Source: Ascidiaceihabitans sp047624005 (GTDB taxonomy: Bacteria > Pseudomonadota > Alphaproteobacteria > Rhodobacterales > Rhodobacteraceae). From it: 7,290 nt of DNA. Below, one piece after another: positions 1 to 5,209 of this stretch. The notes under the pieces are model-generated. The model saw only the letters and a list, made by a program, of their open reading frames with translations. It searched no databases and had not been told where the DNA came from. The stretch is taken from assembly GCA_047624005.1 (NCBI GenBank), contig JBLHPE010000127.1:1-7290 (forward strand), written 5' to 3'. Position numbers and translations under genes: made by a program. Every line of letters begins with the position of its first letter. Position 1 is the stretch's first letter.

Positions 1-1927
1 AAAGATTGCGTTGTCCCATTGGATCGCAATAAATTTCGTACCCCAGATCGCCTGTGTAGCTGACACGTTGGACCAAACAGTCTGTCATCCCCACGGTCAT
101 AGGGCGCACATCCATGAATTTCATTTCAGAAATATCGGTTAGGGTGCAAGCACTCAAAACTGCCCGTGCATTTGGCCCTGCAATTTGAAATCCATTCCGT
201 TTATCGGCTATATTTTGAAGCGTTACGCCATCTTCCTCATGTTGCTTGAACCATCGCCAGTGATAAGCTTGTGATCCATAAGACGCGGTCAGCTGAAACT
301 CATCCTCAGCCAAACAGGATACCGTGAAATCCCCAATCAACTTGCCTTTAGGCGACAACATGGGCGTCAAGCTAAGACGCCCATGTTTTGGCATACGCCC
401 AGCCATTATGCGATCGAGCCATGCACGGGCACCGTCACCTTTGACCAGATATTTACCAAAGTTATGTACCTCGTTGATTCCAACAGCCTCGCGGACTCCG
501 CGCACTTCACGCTCTGTTGCCTCAAACGCATCAGAGCGGCGGAAAGAGGGTGTTTCAAACTTTGGCTCATCACCAGTGGCAAAGTAGTTGACCACTTCCA
601 GCCCAAATTGCTGGCCCCAGACAGCGCCCATACCAGTGAATATATCGTACATTGGTGTGGTTCGGTTTGGACGGGCGGCTGGCAGTTCCTCGTTAGGATA
701 GGAAACGGAAAAGCGCTTTTGATAATTTTCGATCACTTTGGGCAGGGTGTACCCCGGCGAAATCCAATCGCCGAAACGGGCGACATCCATCGCCATCACG
801 TCACGCTCTGTTTCGCCCTCAACCATCCACTGCGCCAGCATCAAACCAACGCCGCCACCTTGGCTAAAGCCTGCCATTACGCCGCAAGCCGACCAGTAAT
901 TGCGCACGCCGGGGACGGGACCAACCAGTGGATTGCCGTCTGGCGCAAAGGTGAAGGGACCGTGGATCACGTTTTTAACACCCGCTTTTTCCAAATCTGG
1001 AAAACGTTTGTAGGCGAAGTTTATACTATCCTCGATTTTATCGAAATCATCCTGCAGCAGGTCCTGACCAAAGGACCACGGCGTGCCGCTCACTGCCCAA
1101 GGCCGGCAGGTTTGCTCGTAAAATCCGATACACAACCCTTGGCCTTCTTGGCGTAAATAGCTTTCTCCTGCTGGGTCCATGACGTGCGGGTGCTCTATCC
1201 CGTCTTTCATCATATCGACGATCCTAGGAACATCTTCTGTCACGATGTACTGGTGCTCCATCGGGTGCAGTGGGAAATAAATCCCCGCCATCGCACCAAC
1301 TTCACGCGCCCACAGACCGCCCGCATTCACCACGTGTTCCGCGTGAATTGTACCCTTATCCGTGACCACATCCCATGTCCCGTCGGGGCGTTGGTTGGTC
1401 TCTTTCACAAATGTATGCGTCTCAATCGTCGCACCACCCATACGCGCGGCCTTTGCATAGGCATGGGTTGTACCTGAGGGGTCCAAATGTCCGTCAAGCG
1501 GATCATAAAGTCCGCCGATGATCCCGTCGATATTGGTCACAGGCGCGATTTTCTTGATCTCTTCAGGACCAACGATTTCAGTCTCTAGACCCATGAACCG
1601 ATGCTTGGCGCGTTCGGCCAGCAACATATCAAAGCGATCCTGATTGTCGGCCAATGTTACACCGCCCACGTGGTGCAATCCGCATGACATGCCTGTGATT
1701 TCCTCAAGCTCCTTATACAACTTAATGGTATAGCCCTGAAGCGCCGCCATATTGGTGTCGCCGTTCAACGTATGAAACCCGCCCGCAGCGTGCCATGTAG
1801 ATCCCGAGGTCAGTTCAGAGCGTTCCAACAACAGTACATCCGACCAACCCAATTTGGTTAGGTGGTACAAAACAGACGCGCCAACAACGCCGCCTCCGAT
1901 CACTGCTACGCGGGTGGTGGTTTTCAT
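1..1927 (-). CDS. Dimethylglycine/sarcosine dehydrogenase-like FAD oxidoreductase with GcvT domain (5' part, runs off left edge)
   Basis: The frame is open from an ATG at 1927 to the window edge, giving 642 residues; family members are roughly 800-850, so the C-terminal part of the folate domain is missing only because the window ends. Seen: a Rossmann FAD motif IGGGVVG at residues 10-16, Glu35 closing the second strand, and SGSTWHAAGG at 41-50. In dimethylglycine and sarcosine dehydrogenases the His of this motif (here His46) carries covalently bound FAD. NAGGLWAREVG at 201-211 and the FAPDGNPLVGP block near 327-337 are also family-typical. A middle FAO_M domain lies around 373-428 and a GcvT/aminomethyltransferase domain starts around 430, with VSYTGDLGYEIY at 622-633. 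Known of the family: oxidative N-demethylation of dimethylglycine or sarcosine, with the one-carbon unit passed to tetrahydrofolate. The exact substrate cannot be read from sequence. An AAAGGAAA Shine-Dalgarno lies at 1936-1943, about 10 nt before the ATG. A likely role is glycine-betaine catabolism. Confidence 0.92.
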   Translation of the reverse strand, partial: MKTTTRVAVIGGGVVGASVLYHLTKLGWSDVLLLERSELTSGSTWHAAGGFHTLNGDTNMAALQGYTIKLYKELEEITGMSCGLHHVGGVTLADNQDRFDMLLAERAKHRFMGLETEIVGPEEIKKIAPVTNIDGIIGGLYDPLDGHLDPSGTTHAYAKAARMGGATIETHTFVKETNQRPDGTWDVVTDKGTIHAEHVVNAGGLWAREVGAMAGIYFPLHPMEHQYIVTEDVPRIVDMMKDGIEHPHVMDPAGESYLRQEGQGLCIGFYEQTCRPWAVSGTPWSFGQDLLQDDFDKIEDSINFAYKRFPDLEKAGVKNVIHGPFTFAPDGNPLVGPVPGVRNYWSACGVMAGFSQGGGVGLMLAQWMVEGETERDVMAMDVARFGDWISPGYTLPKVIENYQKRFSVSYPNEELPAARPNRTTPMYDIFTGMGAVWGQQFGLEVVNYFATGDEPKFETPSFRRSDAFEATEREVRGVREAVGINEVHNFGKYLVKGDGARAWLDRIMAGRMPKHGRLSLTPMLSPKGKLIGDFTVSCLAEDEFQLTASYGSQAYHWRWFKQHEEDGVTLQNIADKRNGFQIAGPNARAVLSACTLTDISEMKFMDVRPMTVGMTDCLVQRVSYTGDLGYEIYCDPMGQRNL

Positions 1928-1995
1928 CGGGACGGTTTCCTTTGCATATCTCATTAGTAATTTGGATTTCACTCTGACCTGTGGCTGGCTCGATT

Positions 1996-2032
1996 GCGAC
2001 AAAATATGTCGCCTTGTGGCAACCCGTGACAA
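1996..2032 (-). promoter_or_regulatory. Putative promoter with operator-like inverted repeat over its -10, upstream of the dehydrogenase
   Basis: On the minus strand a -35-like TTGTCA (2027-2032) is followed after 18 nt by a -10-like CATATT (2003-2008), about 70 nt upstream of the dehydrogenase ATG. A perfect 6-bp inverted repeat, GCGACA at 1996-2001 and TGTCGC at 2007-2012 with a 5-nt spacer, is centred on the -10. This is the placement expected for a repressor site, so substrate-responsive control is an inference. I do not recognise the regulator. The promoter match is only 5/6 and 4/6 to the sigma-70 consensus, so confidence is limited. Confidence 0.4.
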
Positions 2033-2231
2033 TACAAGCCGCGCAATTCAGAGGGAACCAAGCCAAGTTTTATGGTGTTTTCTACATGCGTACCCATGCA
2101 CAAGCCGTCGCAATTGGCAGCGGCGTCATCGGTTGCTCAGGCCTTTGTGGCCGCAAAGCAGCCCTGCGTTGGGGTTTGTGAAGGACGCAGTGGCTGGGAA
2201 CGAGGTTGAGGCGATAGGGGAGGGTGTAGAC

Positions 2232-2268
2232 CACCAAACGGCAGTTCAGGATGAACCACCGTTTGGTG
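2232..2268. repeat. Long near-perfect inverted repeat (hairpin/cruciform) downstream of the transporter gene
   Basis: The outer arms CACCAAACGG (2232-2241) and CCGTTTGGTG (2259-2268) are a perfect 10-bp inverted repeat. After a symmetrical CA/CA mismatch, the inner arms GTTCA (2244-2248) and TGAAC (2252-2256) pair around a 3-nt GGA loop. On the minus strand it begins 57 nt after the transporter stop, where a terminator or mRNA-stabilising stem could sit. No T-run follows on either strand, so it is not a classical intrinsic terminator. A protein-binding cruciform or a dispersed repeat are alternatives. Confidence 0.7.
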
Positions 2269-2325
2269 CAAAGGGCGTAGTGTTGCAGGGATTAAACTTG
2301 GGTCAAATAGCGGGTAAGCTGACGT

Positions 2326-3033
2326 CTAAACGCTCACACCAAAGATGCGACCAACACCGGCAGTGATGGCCATAGCCGCTGCACCCCAGAATAATACACG
2401 CGCCGTTGCGGGTAGTTTTGGCGCTCCACCAGCTTGGGCCCCTAAGGCCCCAAGGCCAGCGAGGCAGATCAATGTGGTGATAACAACGGCTGGGATAACC
2501 TTGTCGCTTGGTGCTAAAATCGCGGCGGCAAGTGGAAATGCTGCTGCGGCCGTAAATGTGAGCCCGGACGCCAGCGCCGCCTGCAACGGATTTGCAGTGT
2601 GCACTTCGGACAGTCCAAGTTCATCACGCACATGTGCCCCAAGGGCATCTACTTCGGTCAATTCTCTAGCGACTAAGGCGGCTGTTTCGGGGGACAATCC
2701 ACGAGATTGATAGATGGAGGCTAGTTCTGCTTCTTCCTCTTCGGGCGTATCGATGAGGGCCTGTTTTTCACGAGCAATATCCGCGCGTTCAATATCGGAC
2801 TGCGAACTGACAGATACGTACTCGCCTGCGGCCATCGACATTGCACCCGCGGCCAGTCCAGCGGCCCCAGCCACCAAAATCGCTGTTGGGCTGGGGTCTG
2901 CGGCGGCAACGCCGACGATCAGCGATGAAACAGACACGATGCCGTCATTCGCGCCCAAGACAGACGCACGCAGCCAGCCGGCGCGATTGATGTAATGCAA
3001 TTCTTCATGCGCAGATTCGTAAGGTAGGGTCAT
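2326..3033 (-). CDS. VIT1/CCC1 family Fe2+/Mn2+ transporter
   Basis: This encodes a 235-residue integral membrane protein. The N-terminal stretch with HYINRAGWLRASVLGANDGI followed by VSVSSLIVGVAAA is the hallmark of the vacuolar iron transporter family, as is AAGAMSMAAGEYVSVSSQSD in the second membrane region. An acidic/charged cytosolic segment (about residues 80-145, rich in Glu with EEEEAE) follows; in this family it binds metal. Three further hydrophobic helices complete the usual five-helix fold. There is no ferritin-like domain in front, unlike the MbfA-type fusions of other alphaproteobacteria. Known of the family: proton-coupled export of ferrous iron or manganese from the cytoplasm; the exact metal is not visible here. 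The start is ATG 3033, six nt after a CGGAG ribosome site. A TTG five codons upstream is in frame but lacks that site. The stop is TAG. The gene stands alone, 398 bp from the next minus-strand gene. Confidence 0.93.
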   Translation of the reverse strand: MTLPYESAHEELHYINRAGWLRASVLGANDGIVSVSSLIVGVAAADPSPTAILVAGAAGLAAGAMSMAAGEYVSVSSQSDIERADIAREKQALIDTPEEEEAELASIYQSRGLSPETAALVARELTEVDALGAHVRDELGLSEVHTANPLQAALASGLTFTAAAAFPLAAAILAPSDKVIPAVVITTLICLAGLGALGAQAGGAPKLPATARVLFWGAAAMAITAGVGRIFGVSV

Positions 3034-3039
3034 GGTGAT

Positions 3040-3044
3040 CTCCG
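3040..3044 (-). promoter_or_regulatory. Shine-Dalgarno CGGAG deciding the transporter start
   Basis: CGGAG on the minus strand sits six nt before ATG 3033. It lies inside the short extension that a TTG start at 3048 would add, so it favours the ATG and a 235-residue product. Confidence 0.7.
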
Positions 3045-3200
3045 ACAAAAATGTGGCACCTGCGCAATTTCACGCCAGCCACTCAATCTTTAGAGTTCTC
3101 TTTTTCGGTTGAAAATTCTGCAATGTAAACACTGATGGATGACGCTCACATCGTGCTCTGGCTGTCATTGGGCCAATAGTAAGTGCCAACATCCACAGTT

Positions 3201-3221
3201 GGATAAAACCCGCCCTGCGTT
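3201..3221 (-). repeat. GC-rich repeat arm, left copy
   Basis: Read on the minus strand this 21-nt segment matches 3505-3525 on the plus strand at 19 of 21 positions, including the core AGGGCGGG. The two copies are therefore an inverted pair lying on both sides of the 49-residue ORF. It resembles half of a REP-like palindrome; whether it is dispersed in the genome cannot be told from this window. Confidence 0.6.
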
Positions 3222-3270
3222 GAAGTGCCTCTTCGTGTGCCAGACCCAAGCTCCAAACTCAGCGGTTACA

Positions 3271-3280
3271 ATCCCGCCCT
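3271..3280 (-). repeat. Short third copy of the AGGGCGGGAT core
   Basis: On the minus strand this reads AGGGCGGGAT, identical to 3510-3519 on the plus strand. It lies between the left arm and the start of the small basic ORF. At 10 bp it could be partly chance, but its position between two longer copies makes it worth listing. Confidence 0.4.
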
Positions 3281-3320
3281 AAACCCTCTAAGACCCCTGC
3301 AACTCCTGAAGGGACACAGT

Positions 3321-3470
3321 ATGCCTAAATCTAAAAAGCCACGCGTCAAACGCGCAGATGCCAACCCTGTGAAAAAGCCAGCGGCTTATCAAGGGCTGCA
3401 CAATGTTGCGAGACAAGAAGGATCGCACCCAAATAAGGCCGGTAAGAAAGCCGTGAACAAAGGCGCGTAA
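3321..3470 (+). CDS. Small, highly basic hypothetical protein (49 aa)
   Basis: The ATG at 3321 is preceded by a strong GAAGGGA ribosome site (3308-3314) with a 6-nt gap, which is why this start is preferred over an upstream GTG at 3225 in the same frame. The product has 10 Lys and 3 Arg against one Asp and one Glu, with no hydrophobic segment, signal peptide or cysteine. Basic runs lie at residues 3-11 (KSKKPRVKR), at 18-19 and in a Lys-rich tail. This composition suggests an intrinsically disordered nucleic-acid-binding or ribosome-associated peptide, but that is inference only; I do not recognise the family. It is transcribed alone, opposite to both neighbours, ends in TAA, and has a hairpin about 40 nt after the stop that could terminate it. 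The good ribosome site is the main support that it is real. Confidence 0.6.
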   Translation: MPKSKKPRVKRADANPVKKPAAYQGLHNVARQEGSHPNKAGKKAVNKGA

Positions 3471-3504
3471 GTTCGATTCTGTGACCGAACGACGCTGCGA
3501 TGAA

Positions 3505-3529
3505 AACGTAGGGCGGGATTTATCCCGCC
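3505..3529. terminator. GC-rich hairpin, candidate (bidirectional) terminator and right repeat copy
   Basis: GGCGGGA (3512-3518) and TCCCGCC (3523-3529) form a perfect 7-bp stem around a TTTA loop, extendable to 8 bp. It lies about 40 nt after the stop of the small basic ORF. In the plus direction only TT follows. In the minus direction CTACG and then TTTT (complement of 3503-3506) follow, so it may instead stop minus-strand transcripts coming from the CorC-family gene 290 bp away. Its left flank and stem match the repeat arm at 3201-3221, so it may be a REP-like element used as a terminator. Confidence 0.55.
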
Positions 3530-3595
3530 TTGGGCGAACGATGCATTGGCAGGGTTGAAGCCGCTCAACGGCACCCGATTTGCGCAAAACCTTAC

Positions 3596-3656
3596 TTAAC
3601 AGTTAACGACCGCCAGCAAACGTTAACGTGGGCGTATGCGTTACCAGCCTGTTAAC
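3596..3656. repeat. Cluster of GTTAAC palindromes
   Basis: GTTAAC occurs at 3602-3607, 3622-3627 and 3651-3656, with a fourth copy at 3806-3811. The first belongs to the inverted repeat TTAAC-A-GTTAA (3596-3606) and the second sits at the centre of a 10-bp palindrome ACGTTAACGT (3620-3629). TTAA half-sites recall the CtrA motif TTAA-N7-TTAA, but the spacings here do not fit it. It is a likely protein-binding cluster of unknown partner. Confidence 0.55.
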
Positions 3657-3670
3657 GCCTAAATCTCGCA

Positions 3671-3705
3671 AAAATGTACAGATCGATCCATCAATTGTAC
3701 ATTTT
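3671..3705. repeat. Paired TGTACA palindromes, first pair
   Basis: TGTACA at 3675-3680 and 3696-3701 have centres 21 bp apart, two turns of B-DNA. The pair is also a perfect 10-bp inverted repeat: AAAATGTACA (3671-3680) and TGTACATTTT (3696-3705) with a 15-nt spacer. Two self-palindromic sites on the same helix face are a common arrangement for two cooperating dimers. The binding protein is not identified. Confidence 0.6.
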
Positions 3706-3745
3706 GCCAATTTCGCCCTCGAAACTGCGTCTATACAGCCCTTGG

Positions 3746-3775
3746 ATTGTACAAGTCAGGGGGCATAATTGTACA
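3746..3775. repeat. Paired TGTACA palindromes, second pair
   Basis: Two copies of ATTGTACA (3746-3753 and 3768-3775) have TGTACA centres 22 bp apart, nearly the same phasing as the pair at 3671-3705. Between them lies a -10-like CATAAT (3764-3769) on the plus strand, 16 nt after a weak TTGGAT (3742-3747). Such a promoter would fire antisense into the 3' end of the CorC-family gene. The repeat is plain; the promoter is speculative. Confidence 0.55.
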
Positions 3776-3819
3776 GTTTAGCGGCAAGCAGCCAACGTAC
3801 GCCGCGTTAACCCTTGCAA

Positions 3820-5127
3820 TTACAACGGACGGATCTTCAGTTCAGTGATCCGATTGCCGTCGCGTTCCATCACTTCGTACCGGAAGCCGTGGAATGAAAA
3901 CACCTGACCCACAGTCGGGATCATCTGCGCCTCATGAATGACCAAACCAGCGATAGTGTTGGCCTCTTCATCAGGCAGATTCCAATCATTGGCGCGGTTA
4001 AGGTCGCGGATGGTTGTGGCCCCGTCTACAATGAATTCACCGTCGCCCGTTGCCGTTACCTGGTGCTCTGTCTCGGCGTCAAATTCGTCCGTGATTTCAC
4101 CAACAATTTCTTCCAAGATATCCTCAAGCGTGATCAACCCTTGCAGGCTGCCATACTCGTCCACGACAAGGGCAAAGTGGCTGCGATTGCGCAAGAATTG
4201 GCGCATCTGATCGTCCAAGGTGGTCGTTTCTGGCACAAAATAGGGCAACACTGCCACAGATGAAATATCGAATGATTTCAATGCACTCGCATCACCATCT
4301 GATCCGCCAATCTCTTTGTAAATCGCTCGCAGTAAATCTTTGGCATGGATAACACCAATGATGTTTTCGGGATCATCTTGATAAACAGGCAAGCGGCTGT
4401 GCGGCGAATTCAAACACTGCTCAAGGATCGCATCAGGGGTGTCCCCAAGGTTGACCATCTCGATGTCAGAACGGTGTAACATGATCTCTTCTACGACACG
4501 TTCGCCCAGATCAAGCGCGCCCAAAATACGGTCACGATCTTCCTTTTCGACGATGCCTTCGGAGTGCCCCAAATGAAGGGCACCTGCGATCTCCTCGCGC
4601 ACGGCCATGATGTGACTGTCGGGATCAATCCGCACACCAAACACACGCAATACGCCGCGGACAAGGAAACGTACGGCAGCAACAATTGGAGAAAATACAA
4701 TTACAATCAATGAGATAGGGCGCGACACTGCTGCAGATACGCTTTCTGCATTGATGATCGCATAGGTCTTTGGCAGCACCTCTGCAAATATCAAAACCAA
4801 CAGGGTCATCACAACGGTCGCCATCAAAACACCGCTTTCCCCGAAGGCGCGCAAGAAGATACCAGTCGCCAATGATGTCGCCAGAATATTCACAAGGTTA
4901 TTGCCCAGCAAGACCGATCCGATCAGCCGTTCGTTGTCTTCTGTGATGTCCAATGCGCGTTGTGCCCCACGGGAACCCTTGTTTGCTTGAGCACGCAATT
5001 TACCCCGAGAGGCGGCGGTCAATGCCGTCTCTGAACCAGAGAAAAATCCAGACAAAACAAGCAGTAACAAGATCACGCCGCAGGTGATCCAGAACGAGTT
5101 GTCCAGCGTTGCCAATGTATCGATCAT
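3820..5127 (-). CDS. HlyC/CorC (CNNM) family transporter with CBS pair
   Basis: The product is a 435-residue inner-membrane protein with the full CNNM/CorC layout. The N-terminal DUF21 membrane domain (about residues 10-190) has the conserved GFFSGSETALTAASR (27-41), an LLGNNLVNILATS helix near 73-85 and AEVLPKTYA near 115. A cytosolic CBS pair follows (about 205-330, with SRLPVYQDDPENIIGVIHAKDLL and FALVVDEYGSLQGLITLEDI). A C-terminal CorC_HlyC domain (about 345-435) includes the acidic EEIVGEITDEFD linker. Known of the family: relatives such as CorB/MpfA and CNNM are Mg2+ (and Co2+) exporters, with nucleotide binding at the CBS pair; the old name hemolysin is misleading. The start ATG 5127 has AAAGGA about 11 nt upstream, a slightly long gap. 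The gene is divergent from the metallophosphoesterase gene and seems monocistronic. No clear terminator directly follows its TAA stop; only a weak GCGGC/GCCGC stem (3781-3805) is seen. Confidence 0.94.
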   Translation of the reverse strand: MIDTLATLDNSFWITCGVILLLLVLSGFFSGSETALTAASRGKLRAQANKGSRGAQRALDITEDNERLIGSVLLGNNLVNILATSLATGIFLRAFGESGVLMATVVMTLLVLIFAEVLPKTYAIINAESVSAAVSRPISLIVIVFSPIVAAVRFLVRGVLRVFGVRIDPDSHIMAVREEIAGALHLGHSEGIVEKEDRDRILGALDLGERVVEEIMLHRSDIEMVNLGDTPDAILEQCLNSPHSRLPVYQDDPENIIGVIHAKDLLRAIYKEIGGSDGDASALKSFDISSVAVLPYFVPETTTLDDQMRQFLRNRSHFALVVDEYGSLQGLITLEDILEEIVGEITDEFDAETEHQVTATGDGEFIVDGATTIRDLNRANDWNLPDEEANTIAGLVIHEAQMIPTVGQVFSFHGFRYEVMERDGNRITELKIRPL

Positions 5128-5209
5128 TTGTAAGTATATCCTTTACCTTACATGGGTTATGGGGGCGCTGGCCTGCGCATTCAAGGCCATGCGATTGCGA
5201 GGATTTACA
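5128..5209. promoter_or_regulatory. Divergent promoter region shared by the CorC-family and metallophosphoesterase genes
   Basis: Only about 80 bp separate the two starts, so both promoters must lie here or reach into the opposite coding sequence. An AT-rich stretch TTGTAAGTATATCC (5128-5141) is the only -10-like part. No -35/-10 pair stands out on either strand, so no exact promoter is given. Confidence 0.4.
5199..5203 (+). promoter_or_regulatory. Shine-Dalgarno GAGGA pointing to a TTG start
   Basis: GAGGA lies six nt before TTG 5210. The in-frame ATG at 5189 has only AAGG two nt upstream, too close to be useful, and ATG 5159 has no ribosome site. This is the best argument for the TTG start of the metallophosphoesterase. 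Confidence 0.5.

Larger units (their letters stand above)
1928..2325. other. 398-bp intergenic spacer
   Basis: This is the gap between the transporter stop and the dehydrogenase start; both flanking genes read on the minus strand. It contains the putative promoter/operator (1996-2032), the long hairpin (2232-2268) and a smaller inverted repeat, CTGCGT 2164-2169 with ACGCAG 2185-2190. A plus-strand frame stays open across it but has no convincing start or ribosome site, and both its ends are antisense to genes. The minus-strand frames are interrupted by stops. I see no supported gene here; a decayed coding remnant cannot be excluded. Confidence 0.6.
3034..3320. other. Divergent intergenic region between the transporter and the small basic ORF
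   Basis: About 287 bp must contain the promoters for both flanking genes, which read away from each other. An AT-rich stretch around 3090-3130 is the most promoter-like part for the transporter, but no -10/-35 pair is convincing. No iron- or manganese-responsive box could be identified with confidence. The rightmost third holds two GC-rich repeat arms (3201-3221 and 3271-3280), listed separately. A short palindrome-like ATTGG-G-CCAAT lies near 3168-3178. Confidence 0.5.
3471..3819. other. Convergent intergenic region without a gene, rich in palindromes
   Basis: This 349-bp gap lies between the 3' ends of the small basic ORF (plus) and the CorC-family gene (minus), so neither neighbour needs a promoter here. 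It holds the GC-rich hairpin at 3512-3529 and then the GTTAAC and TGTACA palindromes listed separately. The only short frame, 35 codons from ATG 3674, has no ribosome site and reads straight through the palindromes, so it is not called. No tRNA or recognisable structured RNA was seen. Confidence 0.6.

Noticed and set aside
383..1156. 257-codon plus-strand open frame
   Set aside because: It lies wholly antisense to the dehydrogenase, whose protein sequence shows clear family motifs in the opposite strand; the translation has no recognisable domain.
1854..2366. 170-codon plus-strand open frame across the 398-bp spacer
   Set aside because: Both ends are antisense to real genes, it has no ribosome site and no recognised domain. 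Part near 2170-2320 reads fairly protein-like, so a decayed remnant was considered, but there is no support.
3092..3101. AGAG-TT-CTCT palindrome upstream of the transporter as an iron-regulator box
   Set aside because: Too short and does not match any Fur/Mur, Irr or RirA site I can state with confidence.
3674..3781. 35-codon ORF starting at ATG 3674
   Set aside because: No Shine-Dalgarno, and its start and codons are made by the TGTACA palindromes.
3596..3811. dif, parS or CtrA site
   Set aside because: The presence of xerD and the palindromes suggested it, but no 28-bp XerC/XerD-type site, no TGTTTCACGTGAAACA-like parS and no TTAA-N7-TTAA spacing is present.
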